From CAYMND01 sp964465065 (GTDB taxonomy: Bacteria; Acidobacteriota; Aminicenantia; UBA2199): DNA of 20,209 nucleotides. Made by a program: the position numbers and the translations under genes. Position 1 is the first letter of the stretch. Each line of letters starts with the position of its first letter. This document shows positions 13,788 to 20,209 of the stretch, one piece after another. The notes under the pieces are model-generated. The model did not search any database. It saw only the letters and a program-made list of their open reading frames with translations, and had not been told where the DNA came from. Location: assembly GCA_964465065.1 (NCBI GenBank), contig CAYXHZ010000058.1:1-20209 (forward strand), read 5' to 3'.

Positions 13788-16132
13788 AACACCCCGATCA
13801 TGCGCCGCTCATCGAAGCAGAAAGTTCGAAATGCGGCTTGGGGATACAAGCGCTGCAAACGCTGCAGCCAGTCTGGCGCAACGATCATCAGCAGCGGCAG
13901 GGGCAAATTTTTGAGCGCCGGCAACTTGTCGGTCATGTCCGGTTTCAGGTATTGAGCCTTTACGCCCGGACGGAAATGGCCGATATCCCAGGCAAGGCTA
14001 CGCAGTTGAGGCAAGGGCAGGGTATCGTCGATCAGGACGCTGCACTTGGATTCGCCTAAGCCGGTGATAAAATCGAAAACGGAGGCGATGACAGGGTCGG
14101 CATGGCCGGTTACGCTATGAAAATGGGCCGGTTGGATCAGTTCGTACAGGCGGCTGTGATTGGTTATGAGGCTGCCGAGCAGGAGGGGGGTGGCCATCAG
14201 CGCCAGGACATGTCGCTGCCGTCGTTTCGGGAGTCGACGGCTGATGCGCCTGCCGACCTGAAAGACGATCAGCGTCATGATGGCGCAAACAGGCTGTATG
14301 TACCATTGCGCCATGTCCTTGATCAGGTTCCACAGATCGAAGGGAGACAGCGGGATCCAGGGTATATGCTGGCCGGGTTTTGAGGGCAGCCAGCCCTGGG
14401 CCGGCAGGGCCAGAAGCAGAAAACAGAATGTCGCCAGCGGAACCGATGCGGACAGGCTGCGCAGGGAAAGGCTGGCAAACTGTCGACCCAGGACGGGCAG
14501 CAGCAGGGCTCCCAGTATGCCGGCGGCGATGACCGGCGGAATATTGCTGCAGGAGTTTTTTTCCCAGCAAAAGAAGTATTCGCTGAATCCGGTCCGACCG
14601 TCCGCCGGTGGATAACCGATGTGCGCGGCCAGCGGATCGTTGAACATGGGGGGCATGAACTGCGGCAGGTAAACCGGCATCAGCAGCATGGCCCCCAGCA
14701 GCGGCAGTCCGATGGCCAGCCAGTGCAATCCTGTCGACACGGAAGGCTTTTTTCGGATTAATGTCCAGATCAACCAGATGGTCAAAAAAATCAGGCAAAA
14801 CGGGATGGCGATGACGCCCATGAGCGCTGCCACGATAAAAAGCAGGCCGACTGTCAACGGTTGCGGACTGCGCCAGGCCATGACCATGGCCGCCAGGCTG
14901 AACAGAACCCCCCAGACGCTGTCTTTACCCAATTCAACGATACCGTACAGGCCGTATATGTTTGCCAGCAGCATGACGAACAGCAACAATCGGACTGCCG
15001 ACGGGCGGTGCAGATGGATCCGGTCGACGACCGAGCAGCTCAGCAGCCCCAGCAGGACCGTCAGCGGCAGTTTGAATCCGCCCGAGACGGTTGCCATCGC
15101 TATGTTCCAGGGATTGAAGGCCGGAAAGTAAACCAGGGCGGAAAAACCATAACTGAGGCGGAAGTCGGAGAAGGCGTTCCTGCCGGTCATAAACAGGGTG
15201 TTGGTCTGGATCAGTTGGCCGCTGTCGAAGGTGTGGGGATAGCGGAGGACGGCCAGAACGCCGACCATGACGGCCAGGAGCAGAACGGGGAGATTCCGCC
15301 TGGACCCAACGGCTCTGGCGATGGATACGAGGCCGGCCGCCAGATTCCGTCTGATAAAGATGGCGGCGACGATCAGCACGGTCATATCCATTGCATATTT
15401 ACCCCAGGCCAAAACGGGTTGACTGAGCCAATGCCGGTCGAGGCTCCAGAGAACCAGCAGGAATTGCAGCGTGTTGTAGATCAGGCCGCAGGCCAGTGCC
15501 AGCCAGAGTTTGTCCAGAGGGCGGTTCCGCCTTGCCGGCCACCATCGTTCCAGGATGACGGCCATGACCAGTCCCGGCATGAAGACGGCCAGCAAGAAAT
15601 GAGTCAGGGGAATCAGAACGAGGAGCAGAGGGAGCCAGCCGTGTTCCCGATTGCGGGTTTCCAGCGGCGGCAGGGATATCCGGATCTCCCGGAGAGGCGA
15701 CAGCAGCCGGATCGGATGGGGGAAGCCGTCGCCGGCCGGGTCCAGTTTTTTATCCACCCGGACGAAAAAAAGTTGCCGGTTTTGGGAGATCATCCGGTAG
15801 ATTTCGACGACCTTCGCTTCCCCGCTATGGGCAAAACTCAGCCGATATCCACTCTGTACGGGCTGTTCCTGTCCGATCGCCATGCTGATGATGAAACGGT
15901 TCCGTGCCATACGATCGATTCCGTTCCGCCAATCGCCGTCGCTGTGGTTGACGGGGGTAAAGGCAATCGGCAGGCGAATCACGGAGTTCGGTCGGTCGGT
16001 GCCTTCGGCGCGGATGTATCCGGCTGCGGCCAGCAGCAGGGCTAAGAACAAACAAGGGAACAGACGGGCTCCGACCGGTTGCGGTCTGGCTGGTTCACAG
16101 GCTCTGGTAGATGGTCGAATTGGCGAAGTCAT
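13688..16132 (-). CDS. Large polytopic membrane protein of unknown family (GT-C-like topology)
   Basis: This 814-residue protein from ATG 16132 has an N-terminal signal/anchor (about 24-40, LFPCLFLALLLAAAGYI). A soluble, probably periplasmic domain of about 120 residues follows, with VNHSDGDWRNGIDRMARNRF. Some twelve hydrophobic helices then run from about 166 to 620, and a soluble C-terminal domain includes SVLIDDTLPLPQLRSLAWD. The layout recalls GT-C glycosyltransferases or Wzy-type polymerases, but I see no DD/DE motif in a first periplasmic loop that would confirm this. Function is therefore open. GTG 16147 is an alternative start. The gene overlaps the upstream fusion gene by 38 bases, so the two form one minus-strand operon. 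Its last 34 codons lie antisense to the end of the UPF0104-type gene. Confidence 0.75.
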   Translation of the reverse strand: MTSPIRPSTRACEPARPQPVGARLFPCLFLALLLAAAGYIRAEGTDRPNSVIRLPIAFTPVNHSDGDWRNGIDRMARNRFIISMAIGQEQPVQSGYRLSFAHSGEAKVVEIYRMISQNRQLFFVRVDKKLDPAGDGFPHPIRLLSPLREIRISLPPLETRNREHGWLPLLLVLIPLTHFLLAVFMPGLVMAVILERWWPARRNRPLDKLWLALACGLIYNTLQFLLVLWSLDRHWLSQPVLAWGKYAMDMTVLIVAAIFIRRNLAAGLVSIARAVGSRRNLPVLLLAVMVGVLAVLRYPHTFDSGQLIQTNTLFMTGRNAFSDFRLSYGFSALVYFPAFNPWNIAMATVSGGFKLPLTVLLGLLSCSVVDRIHLHRPSAVRLLLFVMLLANIYGLYGIVELGKDSVWGVLFSLAAMVMAWRSPQPLTVGLLFIVAALMGVIAIPFCLIFLTIWLIWTLIRKKPSVSTGLHWLAIGLPLLGAMLLMPVYLPQFMPPMFNDPLAAHIGYPPADGRTGFSEYFFCWEKNSCSNIPPVIAAGILGALLLPVLGRQFASLSLRSLSASVPLATFCFLLLALPAQGWLPSKPGQHIPWIPLSPFDLWNLIKDMAQWYIQPVCAIMTLIVFQVGRRISRRLPKRRQRHVLALMATPLLLGSLITNHSRLYELIQPAHFHSVTGHADPVIASVFDFITGLGESKCSVLIDDTLPLPQLRSLAWDIGHFRPGVKAQYLKPDMTDKLPALKNLPLPLLMIVAPDWLQRLQRLYPQAAFRTFCFDERRMIGVFYCIRADGDLLRAEKNRSTTPTKPGSAVFRTNS

Positions 16133-18338
16133 GTAAAAACCGCTCACCGGTCAATCTGGCTTTTATCGGCAGGTCAAGCAGATATTGATGCGTTTTCAGG
16201 ACCAGATCCAGGTCCTGGGCCTTGCGGCTCGCTTCCTGCAGGCTGTCGTAATAGAACGGGTATTGATCGCCAAGGTATTCGCGAACCGGTTCTATGGGGT
16301 TGACCAGCAGCGGGGTGTTGCGCTGGATGCATTCGACTACGGCATTGTTGGCGCTGGCATTGTACAGCGACAGGAATACGATGTTTTCGGCCAGTAGGCG
16401 ATCGTAGGCATCGGCGGACAGATACGGGAGCGATTCCACTGTGCGCAGCATATCGGCATGGAATTGGCCGTCGCGTTCGAGTATTTCCCGTTCCGTTTTG
16501 ATCAGAGAAGGCAGAAGCGGGTGGGCGACATCCAACAGGGTTTTCTGGTAGCCGGTTTCGGGAAGCTGGTAGATGGCGTGCAGCCGACGCAGCCACCAGC
16601 CCACCTGGATGATCCGTTTGCGCGGATTGTTGCAAAAGGCTTCCCAGGACCATTTCAGTTGCGGCGGTTCACTGGGGAAATACAGCCGTTCGACGGCGAG
16701 CGGCAGCTTTTCGGCCAGTGACTTCCGATGGTATTCGCTCAAGGTGAACAGGCCGCGGCACAGGGGCAGGCTGGCCTGCCAGGCTTGACTGGCGAAGATG
16801 ACTTCGTTGGCCTGGTCGCCGACAAACCAGTCGGGTATTTCGGGCGGGACGTGAATCACGCCGATCCAGGGTCGGGTGTGCGGGCGGATACCGTTTGGAT
16901 GCCAGCGGAAAGTGCGTTCGATGAATGCGTCAAACAATACCCCCTGCGGGCTATGGAGAGCGCGCAGGAAGCTCAGCCCGTATTTCCAGCCGCTGCGGTG
17001 TTGACCGTAGCCGATATCCAGCTGATCGTTCAGATCGATTTTTCTGGTATATCGGCTTGCCTGCGGTGATGGGGCGCTTGCGGGCTCCGGTTTTCCGCTT
17101 TCGTATCTGCCGCCGTCGGTATGAGGACCGGTTCTTTTCTTTAAGGAGCGGATTTTACGGACGGGCAGGGTCAACAAGCTGCCCGCCTTGAAAGACCAGC
17201 TGTTGATGATCCGCTGTTTCTCGCCTTCCAGTTCTTGCCTGGATTGATCGGCCTTTTGCAGCTGCATGTCTTTTTTCTGGATGAGGGATTGTAAAAGACG
17301 GTTCTGCTCGGTCAATTCGCTGCATTGGCAACAGATCTCGTCGTTGCGGCGTACTTGCTCGTCCAGCAGCCGTTCACCGGCCGTGATTTTATTCTGCAGA
17401 TCGTACAGGCGGGCGCTGAGGCTTTGCGAGAACGCCGCCTTTTTTTGATTCAGCTCTTGGCAGAGGACGGTGCGGGCATCGCCGACTGTGAACAATTCGC
17501 GGTTCTCGGCGACAAACTCGCTGTAGCCCATGCGCTGGAAGGCTTCCTGGCCCACGATCGATATCAGTCCGGACACCTGAGCCGGATCCAGTTGACTGCG
17601 CCAGTTGCTGACCGATGCGCTGTGGATGGCGTCGGTCTGATATATCTTCTGGTCCCCGAGGGAAGACGAAGCCAGGTGTTTTTTCCCTTTACCGCCGGTG
17701 CCGAGATCATTCATGGTTCGGGTAGCGGTGATGCCGCAGAACCGGACCAGACGGTCGATCTCCGGGTTCGGATCGTTGACCAGATCTTCGTAGAGCAGTT
17801 CCAGCCGGTTGGTGGCCGGTTTGTCGAAAAAAGCGATCAGTCTGGGCAGGCCGACCAGGAAATCGAAAGAAGTGGAATCGAAAATTTCACCGCGCAGGTA
17901 GGGCAAATCTCTTTTCCAGGTAGTTTTGTAGGAAGCGGCCACGTCCAGGGGATTGCGTTTTAGCCAGATCATCCGTGCCGCCGGGAACAGGGTCTCGATC
18001 CAGTCCAGAATGTGATAGTAACGGGGGGTCTTGTCGACCAGAACGGTTCCGCCATGCCTGGCCAGCAAACGATTGTAGGCGGTCAGGGCGAAGGCCCGGG
18101 CCGAGGCGGAAAAATCCTCCTGATTCAGTAAATTTCGTACTGCGATGGCGGCGATTTGGTCGTCGTACAGTTTCCCGTCGCTCGATTCGCCGTAGACTTC
18201 GGCCAATCTGAGCAGAATCCAGGGCTCGGGCGGGGCATACACATCTGGACTGTTGCCCAGGATGGCGCTGAGCAGCGTAGTGCCCGAGCGGGGGAGACCG
18301 CAGATGAAAACCAGGTTTTGGCCGTTCTCTTCAATCAT
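16095..18338 (-). CDS. Sulfotransferase - coiled coil - glycosyltransferase-like fusion protein
   Basis: This 747-residue protein has three parts. Residues 8-275 form a PAPS-dependent sulfotransferase: the 5'-phosphosulfate loop is CGLPRSGTTLL (13-23), the 3'-phosphate motif is WLKRNPLDVAASY (125-137), and VDKTPRYYHILDW (101-113) is typical of the Sulfotransfer_3-like group. Residues about 285-380 are Gln/Glu/Leu-rich with heptad character and end in NSWSFKAGSLLTLPVRKIR, a linker form often seen after coiled coils in multidomain glycan enzymes. After a Pro/Ser-rich linker, residues 433-747 match the stand-alone protein at 5889-6995 and end in a GT-B-like SANNAVVEC and REYLG block. One chain could thus add a sugar and sulfate the same glycan. 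ATG 18338 has no strong Shine-Dalgarno sequence; a promoter candidate lies at 18400-18428. No frameshift is seen at the domain joints. Confidence 0.85.
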   Translation of the reverse strand: MIEENGQNLVFICGLPRSGTTLLSAILGNSPDVYAPPEPWILLRLAEVYGESSDGKLYDDQIAAIAVRNLLNQEDFSASARAFALTAYNRLLARHGGTVLVDKTPRYYHILDWIETLFPAARMIWLKRNPLDVAASYKTTWKRDLPYLRGEIFDSTSFDFLVGLPRLIAFFDKPATNRLELLYEDLVNDPNPEIDRLVRFCGITATRTMNDLGTGGKGKKHLASSSLGDQKIYQTDAIHSASVSNWRSQLDPAQVSGLISIVGQEAFQRMGYSEFVAENRELFTVGDARTVLCQELNQKKAAFSQSLSARLYDLQNKITAGERLLDEQVRRNDEICCQCSELTEQNRLLQSLIQKKDMQLQKADQSRQELEGEKQRIINSWSFKAGSLLTLPVRKIRSLKKRTGPHTDGGRYESGKPEPASAPSPQASRYTRKIDLNDQLDIGYGQHRSGWKYGLSFLRALHSPQGVLFDAFIERTFRWHPNGIRPHTRPWIGVIHVPPEIPDWFVGDQANEVIFASQAWQASLPLCRGLFTLSEYHRKSLAEKLPLAVERLYFPSEPPQLKWSWEAFCNNPRKRIIQVGWWLRRLHAIYQLPETGYQKTLLDVAHPLLPSLIKTEREILERDGQFHADMLRTVESLPYLSADAYDRLLAENIVFLSLYNASANNAVVECIQRNTPLLVNPIEPVREYLGDQYPFYYDSLQEASRKAQDLDLVLKTHQYLLDLPIKARLTGERFLHDFANSTIYQSL

Positions 18339-18399
18339 TTTTCACTGCTTCAGTTCGCTTCCTTGCAGGGTTTGCCGCCGTATACCGGCAATCCGAATC

Positions 18400-18428
18400 A
18401 TTGTAATTTGTCCAAGCCTGATTGGCAA
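18400..18428 (-). promoter_or_regulatory. Sigma70-type promoter candidate for the fusion gene operon
   Basis: Read on the minus strand, TTGCCA (18428-18423) and TACAAT (18405-18400) are separated by exactly 17 bases, each a 5/6 match to consensus. Transcription would start near 18393, leaving a leader of about 55 bases before the ATG at 18338. The element lies in the 262-base region between divergent genes. I found no equally good plus-strand promoter for the sulfotransferase gene at 18601. Confidence 0.55.
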
Positions 18429-18600
18429 GCCCGTTTTGATCGAGATGCTGGACGTCTGCTGCCCGTTGTGTCAAAATGGTGTGCTTGTTGACTTGCAAAC
18501 GGCTTGAAGCCCCACTTTTTCATACATGCTTTGACCTGTACCTACGGATGGTCTGAGATGTAATGAGTACGAGTTCGGCGAGCCACCAAGGAGCGATTGG

Positions 18601-19326
18601 ATGCTGATTGTCAGTAACGGCGCTTTCAAAAGCGGATCGACCTGGTTGTTCGTTTTGCTGCGCTCCATTCTGAATCCGGCGGAAATTCCTGAGCAATTCA
18701 GGGTAGACTCTGATTGGAACGGTCAGACTATCGCCGAGGAGCGCTTGGCGGAATTTTTGCGTCTGGTCGACTGTTTTCGCCAAACCTACGTCGTAAAAAG
18801 CCACTGGCAGAATGAAGCGACCCTGCAAACCCTGCTGAATCATGATCAGGTGCTGGTCTTGGATATTGTCCGCGATCTGCGGGACGTTCTGGTGTCGGCA
18901 TACTATCATTATCAACGCTTGCAGCAGTTTTCCGGATCCTTCGCCGACTTTTATTGGGCCAGGGGGGCCGAGCTGATCTGGCATATCACCGCCCATCATC
19001 ACCTGTGGCGGAGTCGGCCCGGGAAAGTGCATGTAGCCAGTTACGAAGCTCTGCTGAACGATTTCCAGCAGGAAGTCGAAAAAATTTTCCGGTTTTTGTG
19101 CATGCCGGTCGTTCTCGGGCTCATTGACCGACTCCGGGATGCGACTCGCCTGGACAGCTTGCGCAGGTGGTGGAATGAAACGGACAAAACGGAGTCGGAA
19201 CGGTTCTTTCGCAAGGGAACCATAGGCGATTGGGTCAACCATTTTACGGCCGAGATTTCGGCCGATTTCAACCAGGTTGCCGCCTGCGCCCGGCAATATT
19301 TCTCCGAAGGCACAACGGCCCGGTGA
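18601..19326 (+). CDS. Sulfotransferase domain protein (PAPS-dependent)
   Basis: This 241-residue single-domain sulfotransferase has the 5'-phosphosulfate-binding loop NGAFKSGSTWL (6-16), corresponding to the PKSGTTW consensus. The catalytic-histidine region is VVKSHWQNE, the 3'-phosphate-binding segment is DIVRDLRDVLVSAYYHY, and a complete C-terminal RKGTIGDWVNHFT block corresponds to the RKGxxGDWKxxFT motif of cytosolic-type sulfotransferases. All parts for PAPS use are present, so it probably transfers sulfate to a sugar or lipid hydroxyl. It belongs to a different subgroup from the sulfotransferase half of the fusion gene and is divergent from it. ATG 18601 has AAGGAG at 18588-18593, 7 bases upstream. 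It converges with the FkbM-type gene, 60 bases apart, with no clear terminator between. Confidence 0.9.
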   Translation: MLIVSNGAFKSGSTWLFVLLRSILNPAEIPEQFRVDSDWNGQTIAEERLAEFLRLVDCFRQTYVVKSHWQNEATLQTLLNHDQVLVLDIVRDLRDVLVSAYYHYQRLQQFSGSFADFYWARGAELIWHITAHHHLWRSRPGKVHVASYEALLNDFQQEVEKIFRFLCMPVVLGLIDRLRDATRLDSLRRWWNETDKTESERFFRKGTIGDWVNHFTAEISADFNQVAACARQYFSEGTTAR

Positions 19327-19386
19327 GATACTTCTCGCCAGGACAGACTGGGTTGTGAAACGTCGATAAATAGCTGCAGACATTCT

Positions 19387-20097
19387 TCAGGAGTTCCGGA
19401 GCAGATCGAAATCCTTGTGCAGATAATAATGCTCCCAAGGAGCTTCGGTATTGAACGGATTGCCGACTTGTCTGTAGCCGTTGGCGTTCAGCAATTCGGA
19501 GCAGGTATCCCCTTCGATGCTGAAGGCCAGGATTTTGAATTGGTCAAAGGGAAAATTTTCGAGTACGGAGTATTCGGAACCTTCCATGTCAAAAGCGACA
19601 TAATGAATGATCCGGGGCGCGTGATGACTCGTCAACAGGTCGTAAAAGCGGACGGCAGCGATCTCTTTCTCCACAGGTTGTCCGTCTTGCCATTCGGTCT
19701 TGCTCGTCCCCCAGCGTTGCTGATGCAACAGGTCCTTCTGCAGCAGCTTTTCCTTGATCCCGCTGTAGCCGGCTTGGGAGGCCTGGACAAACCGTACCGG
19801 TCCGTTATGATCGGCCAGGCAGAGATTTTCGCAGATGCTGCCGGGTCTGTTTTTGGCCAGTGCGCCGAACGGGGCTCCGGGTTCGACCAATATGCCGGTC
19901 CATTGATAATAAAGTTCGAGGGTGTAGGTACAGCTGCCGGAGATTCCATCCAGAGCGCCGGCCTCGACGAAATAGCCGGATTTTTTTCCGTGGTAGAGAT
20001 CTACCACCCAACGGTCGTTGTGGGTTGGCGAGTTGAAAAAGCGGATGTCTTGGGGGACATTGGATGGGAATGGATTAGTTTGCCGACGCAGCTTCAT
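19387..20097 (-). CDS. FkbM family SAM-dependent methyltransferase
   Basis: This 236-residue Class I methyltransferase of the FkbM type has motif I GYFVEAGALDG (41-51), the acidic end of beta-2 in GILVEPG (68-74), and the post-core DMEGSEYSVLENF block (170-182) typical of FkbM. The family O-methylates hydroxyls of polyketides and of sugars in surface glycans; the context favours a sugar. The protein has no signal peptide and should act in the cytoplasm. ATG 20097 overlaps the stop of an upstream partial gene as ATGA and lacks a strong Shine-Dalgarno sequence, so translation is probably coupled. It is intact, with a normal length for the family. Confidence 0.87.
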   Translation of the reverse strand: MKLRRQTNPFPSNVPQDIRFFNSPTHNDRWVVDLYHGKKSGYFVEAGALDGISGSCTYTLELYYQWTGILVEPGAPFGALAKNRPGSICENLCLADHNGPVRFVQASQAGYSGIKEKLLQKDLLHQQRWGTSKTEWQDGQPVEKEIAAVRFYDLLTSHHAPRIIHYVAFDMEGSEYSVLENFPFDQFKILAFSIEGDTCSELLNANGYRQVGNPFNTEAPWEHYYLHKDFDLLRNS

Positions 20098-20207
20098 TTT
20101 TCAGACCAGCGGGTGATGAAGGAAGCGATTTCCTGGGGGCTGTAAAAATGGCGTACGAGTTTGGAATTGTAAACCGTGTCCAAAATGTCTTTTTTGATCG
20201 TGATTCG
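20094..20207 (-). CDS. C-terminal end of an unidentified protein (partial, cut by right edge)
   Basis: On the minus strand one frame is open from the window edge to the TGA at 20096-20094 and includes ILDTVYNSKLVRHFYSPQEI and ends in SFITRWSEK. The stop overlaps the ATG of the FkbM-type gene by the ATGA arrangement seen repeatedly in this locus, which supports this frame over the other two. Only 37 residues are visible, with a mixed hydrophobic and charged helix-like end. I do not recognise the family. Another polysaccharide gene is likely by context. Confidence 0.55.
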   Translation of the reverse strand, partial: RITIKKDILDTVYNSKLVRHFYSPQEIASFITRWSEK

Positions 20208-20209
20208 TT

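Noticed and set aside
14861..16045. Plus-strand open frame of 394 codons within the polytopic membrane protein gene
   Set aside because: The translation is Gln/Asp/Gly-rich low-complexity text. The opposite strand has the hydrophobic helix periodicity of a true membrane protein and overlaps its operon partner normally.
18471..18600. Possible plus-strand promoter with TTGACT at 18488-18493 for the sulfotransferase gene
   Set aside because: No acceptable -10 occurs at 16-18 bases spacing; the nearest candidates are too far or too weak.
19327..19386. Bidirectional terminator between the convergent sulfotransferase and FkbM-type genes
   Set aside because: I could not find a stable hairpin followed by a T-run on either strand.

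Overview
The window looks like a chromosomal segment of a Gram-negative bacterium with moderately high GC. The signs are sigma70-like promoters, a lipid-linked glycan pathway with a predicted export-associated membrane protein, and dense operons with 4-bp ATGA overlaps. A Desulfuromonas/Geobacter-like or other deltaproteobacterial host would fit the gene styles, but this is a weak guess made without any search.

Left region (1-3224): after the last 16 codons of an unidentified gene come a RecF/OLD-type AAA ATPase and a DUF4276 (Toprim-like) protein, coupled by a GTGA overlap. A separately promoted Fic-domain protein follows. The composition is visibly more AT-rich in parts than the rest, especially 1970-2045, and the gene types are those of defence or accessory islands.

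Centre left (3320-7850): a perfect extended -10 lies just ahead of a histidine-phosphatase gene. That gene is followed closely by argS (arginyl-tRNA synthetase), a glycosyltransferase-like protein and a family 2 glycosyltransferase. A weak intrinsic terminator closes the run.

Centre (7853-13787): a promoter-like sequence starts immediately after the terminator. The operon it would drive encodes a second GT2, a WecA/MraY-family polyprenyl-phosphate sugar-1-phosphate transferase, a sulfatase-fold hydrolase whose nucleophile position is threonine, an FAD-dependent oxidoreductase, and an LPG_synthase_TM/UPF0104-type integral membrane protein.

Right (13688-20209): a minus-strand pair encodes a 747-residue sulfotransferase / coiled coil / glycosyltransferase-like fusion and a roughly 12-TM membrane protein of unknown family. 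The membrane protein gene overlaps the centre operon tail to tail. A plus-strand sulfotransferase gene and another minus-strand run (an unidentified partial gene coupled to an FkbM methyltransferase) complete the window.

Together the genes from 5889 onward read as part of a surface polysaccharide locus. A sugar-phosphate is loaded on undecaprenyl phosphate, extended by GT2 and GT-B-like enzymes, and decorated by sulfotransferases and a methyltransferase, with a sulfatase-fold enzyme possibly editing or transferring groups. The most unusual items are the sulfotransferase-glycosyltransferase fusion with its free-standing paralogue at 5889, the threonine-type sulfatase homologue, and the ATPase-DUF4276 pair next to a Fic gene. 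No protein-free stretch exceeds 300 bases. I saw no rRNA, tRNA, CRISPR array, transposase or attachment site.
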